Position numbers and translations under genes: made by a program
Notes under the pieces: model-generated
Database searches by the model: none
What the model saw: the letters and a program-made list of their open reading frames with translations, nothing else
What the model was told of the DNA's origin: nothing
Origin: Conchocele bisecta
Lineage: Eukaryota; Mollusca; Bivalvia; Lucinida; Thyasiridae
Length of the DNA: 64,000 nucleotides
Direction of reading: 5' to 3'
Assembly (NCBI GenBank): GCA_029237695.1
Contig: CM055265.1
Span: forward strand, 73,447,912 to 73,511,911
In this document: positions 1 to 10,997 of the stretch, in pieces
How the letters are laid out: the number at the start of each line of letters is the position of its first letter
Numbering within the stretch: the stretch's first letter is position 1

Positions 1-154
1 TGAATTTATTACATTATCACAGCCAAATTGGCTGTGATAATGTAATAAATTCAGTATAATAAAAATTAATAAATTTATCCTAAAAGTGAAAATTTCTCCC
101 TCAAAGTATACTTTGCTAGAAAAGTATACTTTGCAATTTTGATGAAATCGGCTA
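1..154. repeat. Family A MITE, truncated by window edge
   Basis: Bases 1-53 form a near-perfect hairpin (arm TTATTACATTATCACAGCC). It is followed by the family's right arm with paired AAGTATACTTTGC-like motifs, ending in ATCGGCTAC. The same hairpin and arm recur at 46329-46632, 56477-56690 and 58966-59110. Only the right half is present here. No coding capacity, so it is a non-autonomous palindromic element. Confidence 0.85.
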
Positions 155-834
155 CAGGAAAAATGGTCATTGTGAATCGCGGATGAACAAGGTTTTGTTA
201 GAGCATGGCTAGACGTGTAATTGGCCAGATTATCCAAAGACTCTAGAGACAGTACTGCATACATCACTGGATGGTGCAGACAATTTCTTTGTTAGCCGTT
301 GGAGATGGGCACATTTCCTAGTCCGTCAATGACTCATCTGTCTGACAGAAAGTTGACAAATCAGATAAAATAAAACAATTTGATTGTCACTGCGGCAACA
401 CAGGCCCCACTGATGATGGTACATAGGCTACAGTAGTTGGCATTCAGCCATGTTATACAGCTCTAAGGAATAGTCAAACATAGTTTGGTTAGGTTCGCTT
501 TCGCATGAAAACACAACCATTACGTCACATTGTGGTATGATGAATGTACAATAAATGCATGGAAAATGTTGTATAAATGCCTTAAGGAGGAGGAGGAGGA
601 GGCAACTATTGATTGCATTATATTGTAGCAATATTATTCGCATGTTACTGTTCTCAATTAGCTGTGAGTGTACGGGAGCGCGAGTGGAGCAACTCCCGTA
701 TCCCTGTTTACCAATAGTTCCTAACAATGTGAAACTATTCGATGTAGTAAATTAATTTACTGGATATGGAATCAATGAACAAGTTCTTCCGATCACGGTA
801 TGGATTCTATTTCACTGTTGTGTACCACAATCAC
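155..834. other. No gene seen; short AGG microsatellite
   Basis: I see no supported gene here. A short (AGG)n tract lies at about 584-600. The two ORFs of 66-99 codons that overlap on opposite strands have no recognisable motif and are probably chance. Confidence 0.6.
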
Positions 835-1149
835 AGCTCCAGATAAGGTAATTATTTTAGCTGAATACTCATTGATTATCAAAAGTGGGAGTACAAAATA
901 CATACAGCAATGTGAAAATACACATTGATTTTCAAATTTAGTAGTGAAAATACTGTCATAAAGTTGAAAATTCACTTAGTTGAGCTGCAAAAAGCAAACA
1001 GTCTGTGTTTGCTTTTTGCAGCTCAAATAAGTGAATGTTTAAATTTAGTAATGAAGAAAATCAATAATCCATTTGTAAAAGTAAAATACGCAATGATTTT
1101 GAAATCAGGGGGTTATAGTACACTTTAGACACAAAGCTTATCTGGAGCT
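835..1149. repeat. TIR MITE with AGCTCCAGATAAG ends
   Basis: The ends are AGCTCCAGATAAG (835-847) and its inverse CTTATCTGGAGCT (1137-1149). The centre is a hairpin with arm GAGCTGCAAAAAGCAAACA (about 982-1025). A second copy lies at 63605-63951 with the same centre and ends. Short and non-coding, so non-autonomous; superfamily unknown. Confidence 0.8.
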
Positions 1150-1628
1150 TTGTTGTTTTTGTTTTTTCTCAATACTTCTTCTGAGTTTCTAGAGTTCTGT
1201 GGGACATTTGTAGATATGCAGTCTCTATTTTACACAATCTCGCCCGCTATTTGTCCTATATTGGATGCATATGTGTATATAGGTTGTAACTTTGACTGGC
1301 AACACTAATATTGGTAAATGTTTTTGATTCGTCATGTGGCCTGCACAACTCATTTCAAGGTGAAAGTGTTATGTGTATGTAGCAGCTATCTGTGACGGTG
1401 TGTAATTGCTTCAGTTATTTTATTGTTGTTGTAAAATTTCTGTTTGATCTTCACCTTCAGAACTATTTACTCTTTAATTATTTCCTTATACAGTGGAATC
1501 TCTCTGAACCTGATGACATGGATTGCCCCAGGGTGTACAGTTTATAGAGGTTCCACATTATTCCAAGCATATAAACACTATTTGCCAAATGCTGAATTAC
1601 CGGCTATTCTGAGTACATAACTCTAATT
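1150..1628. other. No gene; one end of a mariner-like MITE
   Basis: No coding signal seen. Around 1492-1550, a CAGTGGAATCTCTCTGAACC stretch resembles the terminus of the TA-flanked element at 44740-44920 and related single ends at 30898 and 57885. Confidence 0.5.
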
Positions 1629-1780
1629 AGCTTAGAAAATCTCAACTCTACAGATGTGTTTTATTATTTCATCTGTCTTTTATATTTTCTGTATCCGTGA
1701 GATACAGAAAATATAAACATGATAAAAGACAGATGAAATAGTGAAACAATTCCTAGAGCTGAGATTTTCTAAGCTAAACT
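1629..1780. repeat. AGCTTAGAAAATCTC-ended palindromic MITE
   Basis: The arms AGCTTAGAAAATCTCA and TGAGATTTTCTAAGCT are inverted. Inside lie inverted copies of TTTCATCTGTCTTTTATATT. Longer relatives with the same outer and inner arms lie at 31225-31615 and 61810-62211; half copies follow the hairpins at 38490 and 38700. Confidence 0.75.
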
Positions 1781-2414
1781 CGAATTACATTTCATTACAC
1801 TGCATTACATAACAGTTATGACGGAGTAGTCTTTCCAAATGTGCGTTTGAAGCGTTCTTTGTTTTCTTTCTACTTCGTGGAGAGTGACCTAAGAAATTTG
1901 CTAATACACACTTATTAGGTAAATTTATGGTAATATTTTTGTGTCATATATTGTAGAATTGTCTGTCAATAACAATATAGCAAAGTATGAACGTTAACGC
2001 CCTGCAGGTTTTTTCTATATTTTATTGCGCGAAATGTAATGCTGTTACACACATTTTTACTGTGTAGCGTGGTGTAGCGATGTAGTGCAACCTGTTGCCA
2101 ATAACGCGGAAAACGTGCAGTAATTCCTCAAATCCAGGTTTGAGGTATCGATGTGCACAATAACTTTGATATACGTGTTTGTCATCATAAACTATATAGG
2201 ATTTGTGCTTCAAACGTGGGTTGGAAGAATTATTGTTTAATTGGCGAATAACGACCAATTGAGATCATGATGGCACTTATTTCCCAAAATCAGGGTTTGA
2301 AGAAATAACTACCAATTGTAATTAGAACTGATATTTTTTTCTTAAGCCTGGGTTTGGACAATTATGGTGCAGTTTGCCGGTGAAGAATAATTCCTCAAAC
2401 CTGGGACCTACCAG
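1781..2414. other. No gene; scattered CAAACCTGGG-type motifs
   Basis: No supported gene. Several degenerate, partly inverted copies of a CTCAAACCTGGG/CCAGGTTTGAGG motif occur at about 2126, 2293, 2346 and 2394, suggesting old repeat debris. Confidence 0.45.
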
Positions 2415-2590
2415 CATTTAATATAGGAATGAATGGCCTTTTTGTGGAATTTATCGGGGTATAAACTTGGAAAGTCGCGGGAATACTGGACGAAGGCCGG
2501 AAGGCCTCGTCCAGTATTCCCGCAACTGTTCCAAGTTTATATCCCTGATAAATTCCACAAAAAGGCCATTCTTTCCTTATAATTCCAGCA
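2415..2590. repeat. GGAATGAATGGCC foldback element
   Basis: A foldback of about 165 bp: the left arm starts ATAGGAATGAATGGCC and contains ATACTGGACGA; the right arm is its near-exact inverse. Other copies lie at 53514-53690 and 56713-56882. Those two share about 190 bp of further sequence to the right that is absent here. Confidence 0.85.
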
Positions 2591-2610
2591 TTTGAAATAA
2601 ATGGAATTAT

Positions 2611-3086
2611 AGGTACATGCCCACTCAGTAAGCAGCACACAATGTTCTTTATAGGAATTAATTGAGTGTATAATTGTTTCACTATTCCACCAGTTCTAAA
2701 ATTACGAGTGCCCGCTATACACCATTACACCACGTATTCATTGGCATTATTATACATTTAATATCAGACGTAAATTTCCACACTAATATCAGGGGCAATA
2801 ACCGTGTTTCTTTAAAATGTTAACGGACATTACTATTTATTCTCTGTATTATTTTTTGATGTGAAAATAGAATTTTTTCAGGTGAAGCATTTAATTAGTA
2901 TAAATAATTAAAAATTATCATGCGTAATTTGCATATGAAAGTAGCCTGATACCACCGCGAGTCACTATCATTAAAATAATTATTACTAATTGATTATATC
3001 TGTATAGCGGGTGAATAGTGACACAATTTCGCACTTATTTAATTCCTATAAAGAACATTTTGTGCCTACTGAGTGGGCATGTACCT
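2611..3086. repeat. TTAA-3 MITE, 476 bp copy
   Basis: The left end AGGTACATGCCCACTCAGTA matches the inverse of the right end TACTGAGTGGGCATGTACCT. Flanks are TTAT and TTAA. Subterminal regions are also inverted (AATTCCTATAAAGAACATT and its complement). Copies of 162 to 681 bp elsewhere share only the ends, so the interiors vary. Confidence 0.85.
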
Positions 3087-3117
3087 TTAAAGATTCTCAA
3101 TATATCAATATATTTAA

Positions 3118-3355
3118 CCCTTACACCGCTATCTTAATTTTTTTGTCGTCTGCTGTTTATTTGCTATTTTCGATTTTTATAACCAAAATCATGCTTTGAC
3201 GGCACTTTAGAATAATTTACATTAACTTGCTTTGCAGCACTCATTTCCAATGGAAATGATTCTGAAGTGCTGTCAAACCATGTTTTTTATTGAAAAATAA
3301 GGCAAGATATAAAAGCAACAGCAGACGACAATTGTTGTGTGTAGCGGTCTAAGGG
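3118..3355. repeat. TTAA-1 MITE (piggyBac-like ends)
   Basis: Bordered by TTAA at 3114-3117 and 3356-3359. The ends are CCCTTACACCGCTATC and GTAGCGGTCTAAGGG. Inside are inverted TTTGTCGTCTGCTG / CAGCAGACGACAA and a hairpin around ATTTCCAATGGAAAT. TTAA target sites with CCC...GGG ends are the hallmark of piggyBac. The superfamily call is inferred, because no transposase is present. Confidence 0.85.
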
Positions 3356-3475
3356 TTAAGCATATGTCAGGATTTGTACTTCAAACCCGGGTTTGAGAGC
3401 TCACGCACAGGTTTTAATAAGTAAATGATGTGCATTTGATGGACTGTACATGTTGCAATCCATTGTTTGTGTTAA

Positions 3476-3842
3476 CCCTTTAACCCCTAAGTAACTGGAA
3501 TGGATTTTGATATGTTAATTTTGCAACCAATCCAACTGTCACAGAATGATTTTTAGACTAATCCATTTATGAAAAGGGGGTGTTTTTGTTCTCAAAAATA
3601 TGAAAATTTCTTGCAAAAAGTGCAGATCCTGATGAGACGCGGCTCATCTGGATCTACACTTTTTTCAAATACCATCTCATCAGGATCTGCACTTTTTGCA
3701 AGTAATTTTCATATTTTTGAGAACAAAAACGCCACCTTTTCATAAATAGACTACATGTAGTTTGAAAATCATTTTGTGACAGTTGGATTGGTTGCAGAAT
3801 TAACATATCAAAACCCATTCCAGTTACTTAGTGGTGAAAGGA
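3476..3842. repeat. TTAA-2 MITE, longest copy
   Basis: TTAA flanks at 3472-3475 and 3843-3846. This is a near-complete palindrome: the left arm runs from CCCTTTAACCCCTAAGTAAC through GGGGGTGTTTTTGTTCTC to GTGCAGATCCTGATGAG, and the right arm is its inverse. Other copies (24012, 29998, 41422) are about 120 bp shorter, so this is either the full form or an expanded arm. Confidence 0.85.
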
Positions 3843-4052
3843 TTAACAGTGGATCTTGCCAAGCTTCACACCTGGGGTCGAGTAATTTGGTGTAGTTAGC
3901 GTGCCTGGCACCAAACTAGGAATCTGTCTTATCAGTACTGAAATCTTGTTATTGTCATTTCTGTGTGGGATGTTCATTGCTCCCTCATGCAGGTGCGTTC
4001 ACATCTGTATACAGCTAATGAAGGGATTCATAGAGTGGTTGGGATTTTACAG

Positions 4053-4091
4053 CCATTCAACAGCAAGGTCACCCACCTTGCTGTTGAATGG
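4053..4091. repeat. Perfect 17-bp-arm hairpin
   Basis: CCATTCAACAGCAAGGT and its exact inverse are separated by 5 bases. Isolated hairpin, function unknown. Confidence 0.7.
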
Positions 4092-4146
4092 ATGTGAAAT
4101 TCCAATCTCTCAGAGGGTGGCTGGTGGGAGCATGCGATGGGTAATT

Positions 4147-4390
4147 TAACGATCGGGGTTCATCCTTACCGGTATCCCGAACGGAGACCTGGTTTGGCCC
4201 TCAGGTACGTCGTTTAATCTGGTTATACCCTTGTATGATTAATACTATTATTTCTAATCCTATTACTTTAGGGGAATTGGCCATGTGACTTTGGTGTAGG
4301 TTATTCTAATTTTCTCCGCAATACAGCAGGTCACATGCGGGATAGAACCCGTTGGCCCGGCTTTAAATGACATTAGCTGTTGATTATAGG
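4147..4390. repeat. Dispersed GGGTTCATCCTTACC repeat
   Basis: Shares GGGGTTCATCCTTACC, TTTGGCCCTCAGGTAC and TCCTATTACTTT blocks with 23607-23800 and partly with 13366-13450. No inverted ends seen; possibly a SINE or a fragment of a larger element. Confidence 0.6.
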
Positions 4391-4570
4391 CCGTTCAACA
4401 CCAATAATTCAAATCAATCCAATCTCTCAATAAATCACCAATCCACAAACCAGTCACGCGCAGAGCAATATATTGATAATACAATAATATCGACAACAAT
4501 AATATGTTTCATGGGTTTCAAACTCTCATACAGATAGAATGAGCAAAAAATTTGCCAAATCAATTCTTAA

Positions 4571-4803
4571 CTCTTAGACCCTTATCTTCAATGTGTTGTC
4601 GTCTGCTGTTTATTTTCTATTTTCCATCAAAAACATGCTTTGACAGCACTTTAGAATCATTTACAACATGCTTTGACAGCACTTCAGAATCATTTCCGTT
4701 GGAAATGATTCTGAAGTGCTGTCAAACCATGTTTTTATTGAGAAATAAGGCAAGATGTAAATGCAACAGCGGACGACAATTGTTGTGAGTAGTGGTCTAA
4801 AGG
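4571..4803. repeat. TTAA-1 MITE
   Basis: TTAA at 4567-4570 and 4804-4807. Same internal GTCGTCTGCTG inverted pair and ATTTCCGTTGGAAAT centre as 3118-3355. The ACATGCTTTGACAGCACTT segment is duplicated. Confidence 0.8.
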
Positions 4804-4907
4804 TTAAGCCTCCTCATCCCTACCTACCATACCCCACCTTTGAGTTGACGAACATGTGAGGTAACAAGTGTTATTAAACATGAAACAATTTTACTTTCAG
4901 TAGTTTG

Positions 4908-5112
4908 ACTTATACCGCTATCTTATTTTTTTTGTCGTCTGCTGTTTATTTTCTATTTTCCATTTTTATCATCAAAAACATGCTTTGACAGCACTTTAGA
5001 ATAATTTACAACATGCTTTAACCATGTTAACAGCACTTCAGAATCTGAAGTGCTGTCAAACCATGTTTTTATTGAAAAATAAGGCAAGATGTAAATGCAA
5101 CAGCAGACGACA
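4908..5112. repeat. TTAA-1 MITE lacking its right end
   Basis: Begins near ACCGCTATCTTA and runs to CAGCAGACGACA at 5112. There it joins RC-2 sequence directly instead of reaching its expected terminus, so it was truncated by rearrangement or insertion. Confidence 0.7.
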
Positions 5113-5489
5113 GAAGCCTATTCATTTTGAAAAATTTCCGATACTTATCTCCCCTTGGCAGCCATTTTTAATTTTCGCACTCTGTATCCTTGTCCACGCA
5201 ATAACTCGTTCTACTTGACCTAACATAACCAAATTCGGTATACATGTTTATCACGGCAAGACGAAGAAGCCTATTGATTTTGAAAAATTTCCGATGACTT
5301 ATCACCCCTTGGCGGCCATTTTTAATTTTCGGACTCCGTATCCTTGTCCACGCAATAAGTCGAGTTCTACTTACGGATTGTAACCAAATTTGGTTTACAT
5401 GTTTATCACGTCAAGATGAGTTATCTCCTCTTGTTGACTGGCCTTGCCTCGACGGGCGTATATTGTGACCTTTGGCACTCTTGTTCAAC
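5113..5489 (+). mobile_element. RC-2 element fragment, 3' end
   Basis: About 2.5 units of a ~165 bp repeat (GCCTATTGATTTTGAAAAAT, GGTATACATGTTTATCACG) followed by the 3' signature GACGGGCGTATATTGTGACC and CACTCTTGTT. The more complete copy is 55030-56476. The 5' end is missing here. Confidence 0.65.
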
Positions 5490-5639
5490 TTGATTTTGCT
5501 CTAGAAACTTATTATCATTGTTCAATTGTACTTTTATCAATCCTTGGGTGTGATAGTTGCAAATTTAACTAGATTGGTTTGTAAACGAGGCTTACGGAAT
5601 ACCCCCCACGTGGGCCAAGGTACCCCTAAATATGTAAAA

Positions 5640-6405
5640 TTGTCCAAGTGTGTGGGATTGTGACCTTGATTGACTCTAGGCGTAGCAGGGGCGGCACGAA
5701 CTTGAATTTTTCACAGGGTGGTAGAGGTCCATTGGAGCAATGCGTGTGTGAAATGTAAAGCAGATCCGAGCAAGGAAATAGAAGTTATAACCAATTTCTC
5801 TGATGTGAAGTCTTGTAAAGAGACTAAGTATGTGACCTTGACCTCAAGATCAGCGGGGATTTGTCACAGCATGATAGAAGAGCCTTAGTGGAATTGGAAT
5901 GCATGCATGAAATATTAAGAATTTTCGAGGAAAGAAATAGAATTGATAACATATGTTAAGTTTTGTAAAGAAACTAAGATGTGACATTGACCTTGGGATC
6001 AATGGGGGCTGGATGGTCATGGATTTGTCACAGCATGATAGTACAACCTTAGAAGAATGCACGAGTGAAATATTAAGAATTTTCGATGAAGGAAATAGAA
6101 GTTATAACTTATTTCTCTGATGTTAAGTTTTGTAAAATAACTTATTTCTCTGATATTCAGTTTTGTAAAGAGACCAAGTGTTTGACCTTGACCTTGGGAT
6201 CAGCGGGGGTTGGAGAGTCGTGGATTTGGCACAGTTTGGTAGTAGAGCCTTACAGGAATGCATGTGTGAAATATTAAGCATTTTAGATGAAGGAAATAGA
6301 AGTTGTAACATATTTCTCTGATGTTAAGTTTAGTGACGGACACATGCATACACGCACGCATGCACGCACACACACACAGACGGACGGACAACCTGATTCC
6401 CGTTA
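5640..6405 (-). repeat. Inverted copy of the 177-bp satellite family
   Basis: Four to five diverged units carrying TGTGACCTTGACC, GGATTTGTCACAGCATGATA and ATGTAAAGCAGATCCGAGC. Reverse-complemented, these match the arrays at 20950-22190 and 58150-58830. The array ends in a CACGCACGCATGCACGCAC tract and ACGGACGGACA. Confidence 0.75.
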
Positions 6406-6408
6406 TAC

Positions 6409-6440
6409 CCCCCCCCCCCTCCCACCCCCCCCTCCCCTTA
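6409..6440. repeat. Poly-C tract
   Basis: Runs of 7-13 C interrupted by TCCCA. The G-rich complement could form a quadruplex; it is also prone to sequencing error. Confidence 0.8.
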
Positions 6441-6891
6441 ACTCGTTGTGGGCGGTATAATAAGGATTAAACGTGACTCGTCTTTCCTGACATAAACTGT
6501 GATACAAATCGGCTAAGCAGAAAATTGGCACATGCTTTGTTAATATTGAATACATAACATTTGTATCTGCTTTACAAATTTCATTTCTAGAAATTAATAA
6601 TCTTAGGTAAAAAAACAACAACAAACGCCTCTTCTTTGGACTCCTATATCAAATGGAAGGCAGATTTTGACGAAAAGCAATCACATTTGTCCAAAAATAG
6701 TCTTCTCAATTGCTCTAGCATTTCCATTGCAAACCAGTCGATCGCAATTATGAAAATGTTATTAGTTGTTGCAAGCAATTCTCACGGGAGCAAATTCATA
6801 TTGTATGGACAGACAACATCTAGATGGAAACTGCATGCAAGCTTATCCACAACAAATTAACTCGTAACCTATTACTGGAGCAATATATAGA
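6441..6891. other. No gene seen
   Basis: No recognisable gene. A 74-codon plus-strand ORF at 6636-6860 has no motif or repeat support and I do not call it. Confidence 0.5.
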
Positions 6892-7019
6892 GGATACTCC
6901 ATCGTACATTTTGAATAGCAGCAAATGATACACGAGTGCCCCGGCTTCCGTGTAAGCAATGAGTGAGTGTAGCGAATGAGTATTATTTCCGCTATTCAAA
7001 CACGTACGATGGAATATCC
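6892..7019. repeat. TIR element with GGATACTCCATCGTAC ends
   Basis: GGATACTCCATCGTACATTTTGAATAGC-type left end is inverted at the right (GCTATTCAAAC...GATGGAATATCC, to 7019). About 128 bp, non-coding. Confidence 0.65.
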
Positions 7020-7592
7020 TATTTATTACATTTCCATAGGTACATTTAGTCTATTTTAGAGATTATAATCAATTAGTTACACAATGACGTGTTTCCCGCT
7101 TTTTTACGTCACGTGTACGTTGTGTGACGTCAAACGTGACATCATGCAAACTTTTCGAAATCAAAATAACTAGATATATTTGACTGCATGATTGGAATGT
7201 GTTCAATCACCTTAACATTGTAGATTAGTTGGGACTCCACGTTTCAAATATCTTCATTTTGACAGTAAACGTTTTGCGTAGTAGCTCCCGGTTTTTCTCT
7301 TCACTGTGTATTATTTGTAAGGAGTTGATCACGGGTTTTCTCTCTCAGCGAAACCCTTGCAAATAACTCACAAGAGTGTAATAAATACATTTATCACATG
7401 AAAACCTTGTTATGACGAGCTGTAACCCACTTCATAAATGTGATATGACACACGCGTAATAACACCTGCAGCGAATTTAATTGACTAGCCGCATCACCCT
7501 AATTTCATAAATCACTACAATTGTTGAAATGCGTTCTCATATCGGATATCTCCAATATTTCTGCTATTTGGAGTGTGAATTCATGTGATAAA

Positions 7593-7714
7593 CAGAATCT
7601 CAAACTCGTTTCCATTTAATATGACATTTATGAAACTCATCACAAATTTTTAATTGTGCGTGACTCGTTTCATACATGTCATATCAAATGGAAACCCGTT
7701 TGAGATCCTCTATT
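7593..7714. repeat. Foldback with CTCAAACTCGTTTCC arms
   Basis: CTCAAACTCGTTTCCATTTA at the left and TAAATGG-like inverse ending AACCCGTTTGAGAT at the right, both followed inward by GACATTTATGAAAC-type sequence. Single copy in this window. Confidence 0.6.
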
Positions 7715-7736
7715 TATTTAATGGGTAAAATACAAT

Positions 7737-7860
7737 TTTTTTTTATTTCTTCTCAAACGTATATGGTGTCACCTCTCATTTGAACCGTCTCATCGAGATG
7801 GTTCAAATGAGTGGTAACAACATATACTTTCATCGAGAAATGAAGAAAATAGAAAAAAAT
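7737..7860. repeat. Hairpin of the CATTTGAACCGTCTC family
   Basis: CTCATTTGAACCGTCTC, loop, GAGATGGTTCAAATGAG. Relatives lie at 22478, 31138, 38352, 38562 and 57194. The flanks GTATATG...CATATAC extend the arms. Confidence 0.7.
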
Positions 7861-8161
7861 GTTTGTAAATTTATATATCTGTGCATGGGTATCCCACATG
7901 AATTAAATGGGTTAGAAATCCGTTATTCCAACAAGCCGATGTTATCTCACATCTGACATGTATATTAATGCCATTCTTGATGATGACTGATCTAACGACA
8001 AGGGGAAAGCTAAGTGGCAAGCCTGTTTCTGAGAGAAATCAATAACATACCAAGCTCAAAAGGCAATGAAATAATCTATCCATCATTTTCGTGAAAATAA
8101 TAAAAAAAATGTCAATAGAAAACTGTTCGAAATTGGATATCAATATTTTGCATTCATAACG
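7861..8161. other. No gene seen
   Basis: AT-rich sequence with no ORF, repeat or RNA signal I can support. Confidence 0.5.
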
Positions 8162-8165
8162 TTAA

Positions 8166-8846
8166 AGGTACATGCCCATGCAGCAGGTTACACTGTACTA
8201 CTACTTTTCATTTTCTGTCCTGCCTTATATGAGCCATTTGTCTACCCACTAACAAGTTATTTTTAATTATGGTTGTTAATTGGTGTTAAATCACATTTTA
8301 TATGCCGCGACCAGAAAGGGTATTTTCCGACCTCGTGCTATTTTTACCAACACGCGTCACTTGACACGGTCAATCATATCACATATTTGACATGCGCAGT
8401 GAAGTATCGGAAGTTGAGAAGAAAAATCTCTGTTCGAGTCCAAATCTAAATCTCCACGTAACTTTCCATTTGGTGATCTGGTCGCCAATATTAACCACTC
8501 TCTCTCTGTACTGCCTGTCCCTCAGACATTTCGCCTTTTTCCTTGGCCGACGCCGTTTCATACAATTTCCGTCCTGGACGTTTCGACATATTGGGAAGCC
8601 TACTGGCGCGCGTAGTATACTGCACATGCGCACCGCAAGCTGTGATGTGAAAGTCGTTGTCCCCGCACATTATCAAAATAGACTGTTACCGCCGCGCGTC
8701 GCTAACAGTAAATTGATAATTAATAAATGATTATATTTGTATAGCGGGCACTCGTAATTTTTAGAACTGGTGGAATAGTGACATAATTATACACTTATTT
8801 AATTCCTATAAAGAACATTATGTGCCTACTGCGTGGGCATGTACCT
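8166..8846. repeat. TTAA-3 MITE, longest copy (681 bp)
   Basis: TTAA at 8162-8165 and 8847-8850 flank AGGTACATGCCCATGCAGCA and the inverse TACTGCGTGGGCATGTACCT. The interior is unlike the shorter copies and holds opposing 84-112 codon ORFs without motifs. It may be a partly retained internal part of the parent transposon or captured DNA. Confidence 0.75.
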
Positions 8847-8929
8847 TTAAAACTGATGTAATTAGTATGTCATGGGGTCTAAATGTTTCTCTTTCTCGAA
8901 CTCTCGAGCAACTACCCAAGACCTGAAAA

Positions 8930-8990
8930 ACAGTTAAATGTTGTTATGAAGGCCGTTAGGGACGCAGGTTCGAATCCCAGGTGGAAAATT
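8930..8990 (+). other. tRNA-like B-box fragment
   Basis: GGTTCGAATCCC at about 8969-8980 matches the pol III B box. No convincing A box or cloverleaf could be drawn upstream, so this is at most a SINE or tRNA remnant. Confidence 0.3.
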
Positions 8991-9063
8991 TTCGTGATTG
9001 ATAAATCTGGGTGTAAATATTTCTTTGTACAATAATGGCTGTCAACTGTTCCAAAGGAATTAA

Positions 9064-9235
9064 CCTGTTCACCCTAAGTAACTGGAATGGATTTTGATGT
9101 TAATTTTGCAACCAATCCGACAGTCAAAAAATGATTTCTAGACTAACCCATTTATGAAAAGTGGGTGTTTTTGTTCTCAAATATATGAAAATTACTTGCA
9201 AAAAGTGCAGATCCTGATGAGATGGCTCGTAATGG
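9064..9235. repeat. TTAA-2 MITE, left half
   Basis: Follows TTAA at 9060-9063. Matches the left arm of 3476-3842 as far as CCTGATGAGATGGCTCGT, then is replaced by the dispersed ATCAGACTGTGCGGATG repeat. Confidence 0.75.
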
Positions 9236-9335
9236 ATTGGTGAACAGTGCCTATCCTGATCAGACTGTGCGGATGCTCAGGCTGATCTGGATCTACACTG
9301 GTCGCAGAACCCGTAAGCCCCATTTCTCCAGTCAC
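9236..9335. repeat. Dispersed GATCAGACTG repeat
   Basis: GTGAACAGTGCC...CTGATCAGACTGTGCGGATG...CTACACTGGTCGC. Related blocks occur at 23275-23360 and 60545-60650. Function unknown. Confidence 0.6.
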
Positions 9336-9483
9336 AGACATATATTACGATTCCAATGAACCTGATAATCAAATGGCTAACAACCTATGAATGAAATACA
9401 ATAGTTGTATGTTTTCAAATACATGCTTGTCTGCTTGAATATGTACGGAGCCCCGCAGAGGACGTAGAATTATTATTTTTATT

Positions 9484-9822
9484 CGTTCCCACGAAATAAC
9501 AATTTATTCACACTTTGTTCCCACAAATTAACAATTTGTTCCTCAATTTAACAATTTGTTCCAACGAAATAACAATTTGTTGATATAACAATTCGTTCCC
9601 ACGATATAACAATTCGTTCCCATGGGAAATAATTGTTATTTCGTGGGAACTAATTGTTAAATTGAGGGAACAAATTGTTAATTTGAGGGATCGAATTGTT
9701 AAATTGATGGAACAAATTGTTAATTCGAGGGAACATATTGTTATATCATGGGAACAAATTGTTAATTCGAGGGAACAAATTGTTAAATTGAAGGAACAAA
9801 TTGTTATTTCGTGGGAACAAAT
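9484..9822. repeat. Mirror-image 21-bp minisatellite
   Basis: Units such as GGGAACAAATTGTTAATTCGA repeat every 21 bp on the right half. On the left half (to about 9627) the same unit runs in the opposite orientation, so the array is a large imperfect palindrome. Because 21 is a multiple of 3, it opens ORFs on both strands; these are not genes. Confidence 0.85.
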
Positions 9823-9840
9823 TAATAAAAAAAAATCCAT

Positions 9841-10430
9841 GTCCCCTGCAGGGCTCTGTATGAATGACCTTTACATTTATGTTGTTGAATAGATTCTACA
9901 AGAATATAAGTTCACAAAACTGCCAAGTTTCATTAATATTGTTTCTCTAAATAACGAGTTGTGTGCGGTATTGATTTTTGTGGTTCGCGAACCTGCAATA
10001 TTTCATATAGATTTAGATTTGTATAATACATTTTGTCTGCATCTTTTGACCCAATAAGCATGTGTTAAGCATAAGAAACAATAAATTCAATAATTGATGA
10101 TAGGTTGAAAAAATGAATGACACAAAAAGGTTATTTGTGACATATTTATGTTAAAGCATGATACACTGAATTTAATTATTGTTTCCATTTTGTTCCATGA
10201 AAAAATGTCAAAAATTCGACATCCCATGAGAATCGTGTCGAATGGAGACGATTCTCATGCATTTCCACATGTTTTTATATAGAAATAAAACCGATATGAC
10301 AGAAACAGCGGACAGCAATATTGGTTTCTCCAACATTTTTCAAATAAATCTATGTGTGGTACAAATAGGGTAATTGATGGCAGATTCCCACCATAAGATG
10401 TCTGCCTTCTCCGACATCCTGGGGGCCGTT
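9841..10430. other. No gene; weak TTAA-1-like debris
   Basis: At 10245-10330 an ATTCTCATGCATTTCCACATG hairpin remnant and GAAACAGCGGACAGCAATAT resemble a very diverged TTAA-1 right arm. Otherwise nothing seen. Confidence 0.4.
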
Positions 10431-10970
10431 TCACTACACTTCATAGGACTAAAATGTTTGTGAGTGCAAAATTATGATCGTCTGGAACTTTCAATTGATG
10501 GATTTACATTTATTGAGCATAGGCTGCTTATGCAGCCTATGCTCAATAAATGTAAATCCAATAATTGTTTACAAGAAACATTGTTAAAGGTACATATTCA
10601 CTCTGTTCAAACTGTTCTATATATGAGAGACATCAACTGAGACATTTTTTGGCAAAACAAACAAACATTCATTCACCATTACCCCACATATTGATTGGCA
10701 TTGTTATGCATTTTATGAAAAGAGCCTGATACCACTGCGCGTCACTAATATAATAAATATTACTAAATGATTATATATCTGTATAGAGGACACTGTAATG
10801 TTTATAGAACTGGAGGAATAGTGACACAATTATACACTTATTTAATTCCTGTGAAGAATATTTTGTGCTTATTGAGTGGACATATGTACCTTTAATGTGA
10901 AATTTACGGATTATCATAATTTTGCACTACAAACATTTGAGTCGTACAAAGTTTAGTGAAACGGCCCCCT
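10431..10970. repeat. GGGGGCCGTTTCACTA TIR element, interrupted
   Basis: Left end GGGGGCCGTTTCACTACACT and right end AGTGAAACGGCCCCC are inverted. A perfect hairpin sits at about 10500-10559 (ATTTATTGAGCATAGGCTGC arm). Split at 10587 by a TTAA-3 copy. The uninterrupted relative is 62215-62423. Confidence 0.85.
10588..10891. repeat. TTAA-3 MITE nested in another element
   Basis: Ends AGGTACATATTCACTC and GAGTGGACATATGTACCT, with TTAA at 10584-10587 and 10892-10895. The host element's empty copy has a single TTAA at 62339-62342 in matching context (GTTAATGTGAAATTTAC). This shows that TTAA is the duplicated target. Confidence 0.9.
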
Positions 10971-10997
10971 GGCTAGCAGGTTTCGCAGAAATGCAGT

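Noticed and set aside
8392..8730. 112-codon ORF with overlapping antisense ORFs
   Set aside because: Wholly inside a TTAA-3 MITE; no transposase or other motif.
9508..9892. ORFs with TICSLEL or EQIVNSRE repeats
   Set aside because: By-product of the mirrored 21-bp array.
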